Assembly: GCF_001942335.1 (NCBI RefSeq)
Contig: NZ_MKKH01000011.1
Coordinates: forward strand, 124,001 to 188,000
DNA: 64,000 nt
Direction: 5' to 3'
DNA from: Cellulosimicrobium sp. CUA-896
GTDB lineage: Bacteria; Actinomycetota; Actinomycetes; Actinomycetales; Cellulomonadaceae
A model generated the notes under the pieces. That model was not told where the DNA came from. It saw nothing but the letters and a program-made list of their open reading frames with translations, and made no database searches. This document shows positions 20,273 through 27,954 of the stretch, piece after piece (position 1 is the first letter of the stretch; each line of letters starts with the position of its first letter). The translations under genes and the position numbers were made by a program.

Positions 20273-22012
20273 GTGCACCTGGTCCTGTCCGCCGACGACA
20301 CCGGGGCGACGTCGACGCCTGTGCCGGACGACGGCGACGACGGGACGCCGCAGCGGGCACGGCGGGGCCGGCCGGTGGACCTCGTCCGCGACGGTGCCCG
20401 CTCCGCCCGGTGGACGTGGGGCGACACCAACGCCTGGTACCCCGAGCTCCTCGCGGCCGGGACGCGCGTCGAGCGGGCCCACGACCTGCGCCTCGCCCGC
20501 GCGGTCCTGCGCCGCTCCGCGCTGACGGCCGCGACCCCGTACGCGCGCGCGCCGCGCGGGCCCTGGGACGCGCTCGCCCTCGTGACCGCGGGCGCGAACA
20601 GCCCGTCGGCGCCGCTGCCCGAGGGGCTGTTCGACCTCGCGGACGCCGCACGACCGGCGCGCGACGCGTCGTCGGCCCTGGACCCCGTCCGCGAGCTGCG
20701 TGCGCAGCTCGAGGCGGTGGCCGCGGCGGCGGGACCGGACGCGCCGGGGCGTCTGCGCCTCCTGCTCGCCGCCGAGAGCGCGGGCGCGCTCGTCGCCGCC
20801 GAGATGCACCACGCGGGCCTGCCGTGGCGGGCCGACGTGCACGACGCGATCCTGTCGGGCGTCCTCGGCCCCCGGCCCCGTCCGGGGGAGCGGCCCGCCC
20901 GCATGGAGGAGCTCGCGCACGCGGTCCGGCAGGCCCTCGACGCCCCGCCGACCCTCAACCCCGACTCCCACCCCGACCTCCTGCGGGCGATGGAGTACGC
21001 CGGCGTCGGCGCACGCTCGCTGCGCAAGGGGGAGCTCGAGCGCCTCGACCACCCGGTCGTCGCGCCGCTGCTCGAGTACAAGGCGATGCAACGGCTGCTC
21101 ACGGCCAACGGGTGGGCGTGGCTGGACGCCTGGGTGCGCGACGGCCGGTTCCGCACGGAGTGGGTGGTGGGCGGCGTCGTCACGGGCCGGTGGGCGACGA
21201 GCGGCGGGGGAGCGCTGCAGCTGCCGCGCCAGGTGCGGCGGGCGGTGGTGGCCGACCTGGGATGGCGGCTCGTCGTCGCCGACGCCGCCCAGCTCGAGCC
21301 GCGCGTGCTCGCGGGGCTCGCGCGGGACGAGCGCATGGCGGACGCCGGGCGCGGCGTCGACCTCTACGCGGGCATCGTCGCGTCGGGGGCGGTCGCCTCC
21401 CGCGAGCACGCGAAGGTCGGGATGCTCGGCGCGATGTACGGGGGGACGACGGGGGACAGCGCGGCCGTGCTGCCCCGCCTCGCGCGTGCCTTCCCCGCGG
21501 CGATCGCTCTCGTCGAGCGCGCGGCCGGGGCGGGCGAGCGCGGCGAGGTCGTCACGACGCGGCTCGGCCGGAGCTCTCCGCCGCCGGACGACGCGTGGCG
21601 CGCCGCGCAGCAGGGCGCGTACGCGGCCGGGGACGAGCCGGCGCAGGGCGAGGCGAGCGCGGCACGCGCACGGTCGCAGGCGCGCGCGTGGGGGCGGTTC
21701 ACGCGCAACTTCGTCGTGCAGGGCACGGCGGCCGAGTGGGCGCTGTGCTGGCTCGCGTCGATACGGCGGCGGCTGTGGGAGCTCGGGGCGGCCGACGACG
21801 CGGGCAGCGCACCGGAGCCGTTCGCCGGTCGTCCGCACCTCGTGTTCTTCCTCCACGACGAGGTGATCGTCCACGCCCCGGCGGCGCTCGCCGACGCGGC
21901 GGCCGAGGCGGTGCGCGACGCCGCCGCGGAGCGGGCGGCTGCTCTTCGGCGACTTCCCCGTCGACTTCCCGCTGAGCGTCGCGTCGTGGACGACTACGCG
22001 CAGGCGAAGTGA
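20273..22012 (+). CDS. PolA-like family A DNA polymerase
   Basis: 579 residues. The polymerase half has family A motifs: A in VVADAAQLEPRVLAGLA, B in REHAKVGMLGAMYGG (R, K and YG correctly spaced) and C in FFLHDEVIVHAP. There is no 5'-nuclease domain. The N-terminal region, the position of the 3'-5' exonuclease in related proteins, shows no DxE motif. Such proteins are annotated as bifunctional exonuclease/polymerase in actinobacteria, but their role is unclear. A compensating +1/-1 slip between about 21932 and 21985 masks the expected LLFGDFPVDFPLSV. GTG at 20273 follows CACACT by six bases. Confidence 0.8.
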   Translation: MHLVLSADDTGATSTPVPDDGDDGTPQRARRGRPVDLVRDGARSARWTWGDTNAWYPELLAAGTRVERAHDLRLARAVLRRSALTAATPYARAPRGPWDALALVTAGANSPSAPLPEGLFDLADAARPARDASSALDPVRELRAQLEAVAAAAGPDAPGRLRLLLAAESAGALVAAEMHHAGLPWRADVHDAILSGVLGPRPRPGERPARMEELAHAVRQALDAPPTLNPDSHPDLLRAMEYAGVGARSLRKGELERLDHPVVAPLLEYKAMQRLLTANGWAWLDAWVRDGRFRTEWVVGGVVTGRWATSGGGALQLPRQVRRAVVADLGWRLVVADAAQLEPRVLAGLARDERMADAGRGVDLYAGIVASGAVASREHAKVGMLGAMYGGTTGDSAAVLPRLARAFPAAIALVERAAGAGERGEVVTTRLGRSSPPPDDAWRAAQQGAYAAGDEPAQGEASAARARSQARAWGRFTRNFVVQGTAAEWALCWLASIRRRLWELGAADDAGSAPEPFAGRPHLVFFLHDEVIVHAPAALADAAAEAVRDAAAERAAALRRLPRRLPAERRVVDDYAQAK

Positions 22013-22070
22013 CCACGGGGGACGTCCCGCGCGGGCCGCCGGCGACTACGCGGGCGCCCGGAGGCGACGT

Positions 22071-22076
22071 TAGCCT
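22071..22076 (+). promoter_or_regulatory. -10 box of the Nif3-like gene
   Basis: TAGCCT, six bases before the ATG at 22083 and just after the preceding stop. Confidence 0.5.
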
Positions 22077-22082
22077 GCCGCC

Positions 22083-23025
22083 ATGCGCCCGACACGCGAC
22101 CGACCACGGAAGCTCACCCGCCGACGCTCGCCGAGGTCGTGCGCACGCTCGACGGGCTCTACCCGCCGTCCACGGCGGAGGACTGGGACGCGTCGGGCTC
22201 GTCGCCGGCGACCCGGGCGCGCCCATGCGCAAGGTGCTGCTCGCCGTCGACCCCGTCGAGGACGTCGCGGACGAGGCGCTCGCCTGGGGCGCGGACCTGC
22301 TGGTGACCCACCACCCGCTGTTCCTGCGACCCGTCCACTCCGTCGCCGCGACGACGTTCAAGGGCTCGCTCGTGCACCGTCTCATCCGGGGCGGGTGCGG
22401 GCTGTACGTCGCGCACACCAACGCCGACGCCGCCGAGCGGGGCGTCGCGGACGCGCTCGCGGACGCGCTCGACCTCCTGCACCGGGTGCCGCTCGTGCCG
22501 CACGCCGCCGAGCGCGCGGCCGGCGGCCCGCCCCGGGCCGTCACCACGGGAACGGGACGACTGGGCCGTCTCGCCGCGCCGACGACGCTGCGCGGCTTCG
22601 CCGAGCGGGTCGCCGCGGTCCTGCCCGCGACCGCGCAGGGCGTGCGCGTGGCGGGCGACCTCGACGCGACGGTCGAGTCGGTCGCCGTGGTGGGCGGTTC
22701 CGGGGACTCCCTGTTCGACGCCGTGCGCGCGAGCGCCGCCGACGTCTACCTCACCTCCGACCTGCGCCACCACCCGGTCTCCGAGCTGCGCGAGCGGGCA
22801 CGCCAGGAGGCCGCGTGGACCGGCGGACGGGCCACGCCCTTCCTCGTCGACGTCCCGCACTTCGCGTCCGAGTGGCCGTGGCTCCGCTACGCTGCCGAGG
22901 ACCTCGTGCGGGCGCTCGCCGAGCGCGGCGAGCACGTCGAGGCGCGGGTCAGCACGACCTCCACCGACCCGTGGACGGCCCGCATCCCGTCGGCACCGAC
23001 CGCCGGCCCCCCACCGACGCCCTGA
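22083..23025 (+). CDS. Nif3-like dinuclear metal-centre protein, frame broken twice
   Basis: About 314 residues after correction. Metal-ligand motifs of the Nif3/GTP cyclohydrolase I type 2 family are visible: VTHHPLFLRP, AHTNAD, TSDLRHH and VPHFASEW. The molecular function is unsettled. The N-terminal segment PTLAEVVRTLDGLYPPSTAEDWD reads in a different frame from the ATG and from the rest; one missing base near 22104 and one near 22197 restore continuity. The order Nif3, COG1579, RNase H/phosphatase is the same as Rv2230c-Rv2229c-Rv2228c. Confidence 0.88.
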
Positions 23026-23055
23026 CCCGCCCGGGTCCGACGAGAGGAACACCAC

Positions 23056-23799
23056 GTGGCCACCGCACCACCGGCCGACCAGCTCCGCCTGCTGGACGTC
23101 CAGGAGCTCGACACCCGCGCCCAGCAGCTCGCCCACCGGCGCCGCAACCTGCCCGAGCTCGCGCGCATCGCCGAGCTGGACGCCCAGCTCGAGGACCTCA
23201 CGTCCTCCCTCGTCGAGTCCCGCACCGCGGCGTCGGACCTGCGGCGGGAGCTGACGAAGGCCGAGGGCGACGTCGAGCAGGTCCGGTCCCGGGCGGCGCG
23301 CGACCAGGCGCGGCTCGACGCCGGACAGGTCGGTGCGAAGGACGCCCAGGCGCTCGTCGGGGAGCTCGAGTCGCTCGCGCGCCGCCAGGCCGCGCTCGAG
23401 GAGGTCGAGCTCGACGTCATGGAGCGCCTCGAGGCCCACGAGGAGGCGCTCGCGCGCCTCGAGTCCGCGCACGCGGAGCTGGAGGCGGCGCGCGCCGACG
23501 TCGTCGCGGAGCGTGACGCGCGGTTCGCCGAGCTCGACGAGGAGGCGGGACAGGTCGCCGAACGCCGTCGCGGCGCCGTCGCCGGGCTCGACGCCACGCT
23601 GCTCGCCCTCTACGAGCGCGTGCGCGACCAGAACGGCGGACGCGGCGTCGTCGCGCTGCGGGGCCAGCACGTCGAGGGGCTCAACGTCGACCTGAGCCGC
23701 GCCGAGCTCGTGGCGATCACCTCCGCGGCGCCGGACCAGGTGGTGCGCCTCGAGGACTACGGGCACATCGTCGTGCGCCCGGAGGCCGCGAGCGCGTGA
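23056..23799 (+). CDS. COG1579 coiled-coil protein lacking its zinc-ribbon cysteines
   Basis: 247 residues. Residues about 10-185 form a long coiled coil. The C-terminal domain has the outline of the family zinc ribbon, but all four expected cysteines are gone: the first CxxC reads VEGL and the second reads LEDY within QVVRLEDYGHIVVR. The protein contains no cysteine at all. Family members are called possible nucleic-acid binding; the role is not established. Its stop overlaps the next GTG as GTGA, so the two are coupled. The reading frame is intact. Confidence 0.85.
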   Translation: MATAPPADQLRLLDVQELDTRAQQLAHRRRNLPELARIAELDAQLEDLTSSLVESRTAASDLRRELTKAEGDVEQVRSRAARDQARLDAGQVGAKDAQALVGELESLARRQAALEEVELDVMERLEAHEEALARLESAHAELEAARADVVAERDARFAELDEEAGQVAERRRGAVAGLDATLLALYERVRDQNGGRGVVALRGQHVEGLNVDLSRAELVAITSAAPDQVVRLEDYGHIVVRPEAASA

Positions 23800-25132
23800 G
23801 CGGCGGGGCGGAGCGCGGGGACGGGACGTCGGAGCGCCACCTCGTCGTCGAGGCCGACGGGGGCTCGCGGGGCAACCCGGGACCGGCCGGGTACGGCGCG
23901 GTCGTGCGGGACGGGGGCACGGGCCGGCTCCTCGCCGAGCGCGCCGGCTTCCTCGGCGTCGCGACCAACAACGTCGCCGAGTACTCGGGGCTCGTCGCCG
24001 GGTTGCGCGCCGCGGTGGAGATCGACCCGGACGCGCGCGTGACCGTGCGGATGGACTCGCGCCTCGTCGTCGAGCAGATGTCGGGGCGCTGGCAGGTCAA
24101 GCACGACGACATGCGGCGGCTGGCCGCCGAGGCGGCCGCGGTCCTGCCCCCCGGGCGCGTGACGTACGAGTGGATCCCGCGGGCGCGCAACGCGGACGCC
24201 GACCGGCTCGCGAACGAGGCGATGGACGGCCGCGCCGCCGTCGCGCGCGACCACGGCGGGCCGGACGTCGCGCCGTCCGCCCCGGGAGCCGTGCGCGCGG
24301 GCGGCGCCGCCCACGTCCCGCTCGAGTCCGCGCCCGGAGCGGGCTCCGCAGGCCCGACGCCGGACGCCGCGCCAGGGGCAGGCGCCCGGCCGTCCGGGGC
24401 GGCGGTCCGCTTCGACGACTCCCCGGCGCTGACCGTCGTGCTCGTCCGGCACGGCCAGACCGACCACACGGTCGCGGGGGCGTTCAGCGGCTCGACGGCC
24501 CCCGGACCGGCGCTGACCGCGCGGGGGCGGACCCAGGCGGCGCAGGCCGCCGACCTCGTCTTCCGGGTCGGGCGGACGGCGTGGACGGACGTGCCGCGCC
24601 CGACGGCGGTCGTCGCGTCGCCGCTGCGGCGGGCGTGGACGGACGTGCCGCGCCCGACGGCGGTCGTCGCGTCGCCGGCTGCGGCGGGCGCAGGAGACGG
24701 CCGCCGCGATCGGGCGACGCCTCGGCGTGCCCGTGACGACCGACGACCGCGTCGCCGAGGTGGACTTCGGGGAGTGGGACGGCCTCACGGCCGCCGAGAT
24801 CGACGGTCGCTGGCCCGGGCTGCGCGAGGAGTGGTACACGACGGGCACGGTCGCGGCGCCGGACGGCGAGTCGGTCGCCGACGTCGGGCGCGCGTGCGCG
24901 GCGCGCTCGACGACCTCGTCCGCACGCACCTCGCGGACGCGCCTGCGGCCGGGCGCACGGTCGTCGTCGTGGGGCACGCCGTGCAGGTGCGCGCCGCCAT
25001 CGGTGCGAGCATCCAGGCGCCTCCGGACCAGTGGTCGCGGCTGCGCGTCCCGACGCGTCGGTCAGCCTGCTGCGGCTGTGGGCCGACGGGACGAGCGAGC
25101 TCGTCGCGCAGGGCGTCCCGAGCGATCTCTGA
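23796..25132 (+). CDS. Bifunctional RNase HI / histidine phosphatase, frame broken
   Basis: The N-terminal domain (residues about 15-145) is RNase HI with all acidic residues: VEADGGSRGNPG, NNVAEYSGL, RMDSRLVVEQ and RARNADADRLANEA. It cleaves RNA in RNA-DNA hybrids. After a proline/alanine linker comes a phosphoglycerate-mutase-like phosphatase: LVRHGQTDHT, VDFGEWDG and VVVGHAVQVR. M. tuberculosis Rv2228c has the same fusion. The phosphatase part is interrupted by a 54-base tandem duplication with an extra G near 24677 and by missing bases near 24887 and 25052. Corrected, it ends at TGA 25130-25132. Confidence 0.88.
24578..24686 (+). repeat. 54-base tandem duplication inside the phosphatase domain
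   Basis: The segment starting GGCGTGGACGGACGTGCCGC at 24578 recurs at 24632. The copies are identical except for one extra G near 24677 in the second. Copy one encodes AWTDVPRPTAVVASPLRR; only one copy fits the family fold. Confidence 0.9.
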
Positions 25133-25162
25133 CGCGCGTCGCAGCCCGGCGGCGACGCGCGC

Positions 25163-25959
25163 TCAGGCGACGACGAGCTCGAGCGTGAAGCGCCCGCGGC
25201 CGTCGTCGTGCAGCGCGGCGTCGAGCAGCGCCGACCCGACGAGCTCGTCGGCGGCCTTCGCGAGGTCGTCGACGGAGGCGACGGCGCCGGGGCGCCGCAG
25301 GAGGTGCCCGGTCAGCACGCCGCGCGTGTGCTTCGCGTGGTGCGACACCACGGAACGGCGGCCGCCGGTCTCGCGCAGGACGCGCACCGCGACGTGGTGC
25401 GCCGCGTCCTCGCCCGAGGTCCGCGGCTTCCACGCCGCGGCGTACGTGGCGGAGCGGCAGTCGACCACGACGTCGCCCGCGGCCCGCGCGTCGAGCACCG
25501 TGGCGAGGTGGGGCCGCCAGGCCGCGGCGAGCCGGCCGACGTCCGGCAGCGTCACGCCCATCGACAGCCGGTAGGCCGGCACCCGGTCGCCGGGGGACAG
25601 CACGCCCCACAGCCCCGACATCACGCGCACGTCGTCAGCGGCCCGGCGTGCGGTCTCCCCGCTCTCCGCGAGCGCGCCGGCGAGGTCCGCGGCCGCGAAC
25701 AGCACGCCGGTGTAGACCTCCGCGGCGGGCGCCGCCGGCGCGGAGCGCAGCGCGGTGTTGCGCCGCACCTCGGGCTCGAGCCCGGGGCTCACGCCGAGCA
25801 CGTCGACGGCGTCGGGCCGGGCGCTCGCGGCGGCGAGCGCGTCGAGCACACGCTCGCGCTGCGGGGTGAGGCCGGGGGCGGTGAGCGCCGCGAGGCCGAC
25901 GGGTCGGGCGCGTCGGACGCGGGGGTCTTGCCCTCGGACGGGGGGAGCAGCACGAGCAC
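25163..25959 (-). CDS. yaaA: YaaA peroxide-stress protein, one frame break
   Basis: About 265 residues after correction. The N-terminus VLVLLPPSEGKT and the later SGLWGVLSPGDRVPAYRLSMG, WKPRTSGED and SHHAKHTRGVL mark the DUF328/YaaA family, which limits oxidative damage by lowering free iron in Escherichia coli. One missing base near 25901 separates the first 19 or so codons from the remainder. The GTG at 25959 has TACAGT six bases upstream. It converges on the RNase H gene. Confidence 0.87.
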
Positions 25960-25965
25960 CGGGTC

Positions 25966-25971
25966 ACTGTA
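25966..25971 (-). promoter_or_regulatory. -10 box of yaaA
   Basis: TACAGT on the minus strand, six bases before the GTG at 25959. Confidence 0.5.
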
Positions 25972-26061
25972 CGGGCGCGCCCGCGCCTCCGGGCTCCGGG
26001 CGCGGCCCGCCGGGGTGGGGTGACGTCACGCCTCCGTACGCCGGACCCGGACACCGGGCGC

Positions 26062-26067
26062 TACGCT
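26062..26067 (+). promoter_or_regulatory. -10 box of the tautomerase-like gene
   Basis: TACGCT, six bases before the ATG at 26074. The gap to the divergent yaaA start is 114 bases. Confidence 0.5.
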
Positions 26068-26073
26068 CGCGCG

Positions 26074-26457
26074 ATGGCGCAGGTGAAGGTCTACGGACGG
26101 CGCAGCGTGTGGGGCGAGCGGCGGAGGGAGCTGTCGGACGCGCTGCACGGCGCGCTCGTCGACGCGTGGCAGATCCCCGCGGACAAGCGGTTCCACCGCT
26201 TCCTGCTGCTGGACGACGACGACCTGGTCGCCCCGCGCTCGCCCGCGTACCTCGTCGTCGAGGTCGTGTGCTTCTCGGGGCGCTCGCGCGCGGCGAAGCG
26301 GGCTCTCGTCCGCGCGCTGTACGACGACGTCGCGCCCGCGCTCGGGCTCGCGCCCGACGACCTTGAGCTCGTCGTCCTCGAGGCGCCGCGCGAGAGCTGG
26401 GGGATCCGCGGGGTGAGCGGCGACGAGCTCGCGCTGGCGTACCGCGTCGACGTCTGA
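26074..26457 (+). CDS. Tautomerase-superfamily protein (Tautomerase_2 type)
   Basis: 127 residues. The N-terminus AQVKVYGRRSVWGERR, DKRFHRFLLLDDDDL and PRESWGIRGVSGDELALAYRVDV match the Tautomerase_2 group. The catalytic Pro-1 of classical tautomerases is absent; alanine follows the initiator methionine, as is common in this group, so tautomerase activity should not be assumed. No membrane or signal sequence. It stands alone before rnpB. Confidence 0.8.
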   Translation: MAQVKVYGRRSVWGERRRELSDALHGALVDAWQIPADKRFHRFLLLDDDDLVAPRSPAYLVVEVVCFSGRSRAAKRALVRALYDDVAPALGLAPDDLELVVLEAPRESWGIRGVSGDELALAYRVDV

Positions 26458-26523
26458 GGCGCCCGCGGTTGCGCCGGTGGCGAAGCGGGCGCGCGTGCGA
26501 CGGGGGCGCCGCCGTCCGGACGG

Positions 26524-26529
26524 TAGCCT
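26524..26529 (+). promoter_or_regulatory. -10 box of rnpB
   Basis: TAGCCT, followed by six bases and then the first base of the P1 helix. Confidence 0.5.
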
Positions 26530-26535
26530 GGTCCT

Positions 26536-26957
26536 GCGGACGAGTCGGTCGGACGGTCGCGTCGGGAGGCCTTCAGGTCTCCCGCCGAGGAACGTCCGGG
26601 CTCCACAGGGCGAGGTGGTGGGTAACGCCCACCCGGGGTGACCCGCGGGACAGTGCCACAGAGAACAGACCGCCCGCGCCCGCCGAGGCCGAGGCCCCGG
26701 CAGGTGCGGTAAGGGTGAAACGGTGGTGTAAGAGACCACCAGCGGGCCGGGTGACCGGTCCGGCTCGGTAAACCCCACCTGGAGCAAGGTCAGACAGACT
26801 GTGTTCGAGGGCGGCCCGCCCGATTCTCTGTCGAGAAGCACAGTCGGGTAGACCGCTGGAGGCGTACGGCAACGTGCGTCGTAGATGGATGACCGTCGCC
26901 CGCGCGGGGGTGACCGCGCGCGGGAACAGAACCCGGCGTACAGACCGGCTCGTCCGC
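26536..26957 (+). ncRNA. rnpB: RNase P RNA, bacterial type A
   Basis: About 422 bases. The ends pair as helix P1: GCGGACGAG at 26536 with CTCGTCCGC ending at 26957. Conserved core segments are present: GAGGAACGTCCGGGCTCC near 26587, GGTAAGGGTGAAACGGTG near 26709 and ACAGAACCCGGCGTACAG near 26927. It is the catalytic subunit that trims tRNA 5' ends. Confidence 0.95.
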
Positions 26958-26978
26958 ACACGAGCCGTCCGCACCTGG

Positions 26979-27002
26979 ACGGCCGCGCCACGGCGCGGCC
27001 GT
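26979..27002 (+). terminator. Hairpin after rnpB
   Basis: 11-base perfect stem with a 2-base loop, 21 bases after the end of the RNA; no T-run. Confidence 0.6.
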
Positions 27003-27038
27003 GCCGACGACCAGCACGCACCCGTGCTCAGGAGACCC

Positions 27039-27848
27039 ATGACGCAGCAGCCGCCCATCGCGTACGTGATCGCCGGTTCCGAGGCGACCGGCGGGGCCGG
27101 CATCCAGGCCGACCTCAAGACGTTCCAGCAGCTCGGCGCGTACGGCGTCGGGACGCTCACGTGCATCGTCTCGTTCGACCCGGCGAACGACTGGGGGCAC
27201 CGCTTCGTCCCGGTCGAGCCGCAGGTGATCGCCGACCAGTTCGAGGCCGCGGTCGCCACGCACGCGCCGTCGGTCGTCAAGGTCGGCATGCTCGGCACGC
27301 CCGCGACGATCGACGTGGTCGCGTCGTCGCTCGCCTCGCGCCCGTGGGAGCACGTCGTGGTCGACCCCGTGCTCATCTGCAAGGGCCAGGAGCCGGGTGC
27401 CGCGCTCGACACCGACACCGCGCTGCGCGAGAAGGTGCTGCCGCTCGCGACCGTCGTCACGCCGAACCTCTTCGAGACGCGCACGCTCGCCGGCGTGGAC
27501 GCGATCGGGACGGTCGACGAGCTCGTCGACGCCGCGCGCCGCATCCGCGACCTCGGGCCGCGCTACGTCGTCGCCAAGGGCGGCGTCGAGCTCCCCGGCC
27601 CGGACGCGGTGGACGTGCTCGTGGACGGCGACGACGTCGTCGTGCTCACCCGGCCGAAGGTCGGCGACGAGCGGGTCTCGGGCGCCGGGTGCACCTTCGC
27701 CGCCGCCATCACCGCCGAGCTCGCCCAGGGCGCGGACGTGCGCTCGGCGGTGCAGGTCGCCAAGGAGGTCGTGACGCAGGGGATCGCCGCGCGCGTGCCC
27801 GCCGCGACCCCGTTCGACACGGTCTGGCAGGGCGCGTACCGGCGCTGA
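27039..27848 (+). CDS. pdxK: Pyridoxine/pyridoxal kinase
   Basis: 269 residues of the ThiD/PdxK ribokinase-like fold. IAGSEATGGAGIQADLKTFQQ binds substrate and GAGCTFAAAITAELA carries the C-terminal anion hole. DPVLICKGQE and the surrounding sequence are closer to the PdxK of Bacillus subtilis (DPVMVCKG) than to ThiD proper, so vitamin B6 salvage is preferred; a hydroxymethylpyrimidine kinase remains possible. AGGAGA lies four bases before the ATG. In-frame starts further upstream lie inside rnpB and were rejected. Confidence 0.85.
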   Translation: MTQQPPIAYVIAGSEATGGAGIQADLKTFQQLGAYGVGTLTCIVSFDPANDWGHRFVPVEPQVIADQFEAAVATHAPSVVKVGMLGTPATIDVVASSLASRPWEHVVVDPVLICKGQEPGAALDTDTALREKVLPLATVVTPNLFETRTLAGVDAIGTVDELVDAARRIRDLGPRYVVAKGGVELPGPDAVDVLVDGDDVVVLTRPKVGDERVSGAGCTFAAAITAELAQGADVRSAVQVAKEVVTQGIAARVPAATPFDTVWQGAYRR

Positions 27849-27941
27849 GCGGCCGCCGGGGAGCCGCGCACGTGACGCACGTCGCGTCCGCAGGGACGAT
27901 CATCCAGCGGACGCGGCGCGCGTCGGGTGCCGGTCAAGGAA

Positions 27942-27947
27942 TACCCT
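27942..27947 (+). promoter_or_regulatory. -10 box of ppc
   Basis: TACCCT, seven bases before the GTG at 27955. Confidence 0.45.
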
Positions 27948-27954
27948 CGTCCCC

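Noticed and set aside
18773-21874. Open frame of 1033 codons on the minus strand across the BrkB-like and PolA-like genes
   Set aside because: Low-complexity charged composition and full overlap with two genes whose motifs are intact on the other strand.
26074-26082. Missing catalytic Pro-1 in the tautomerase-fold protein as a sign of damage
   Set aside because: As recalled, members of this subgroup typically begin Met-Ala-Gln, so it is a family trait.
26874-27038. Upstream in-frame extension of pdxK
   Set aside because: It lies within and just after the RNase P RNA; AGGAGA supports the ATG at 27039 instead.
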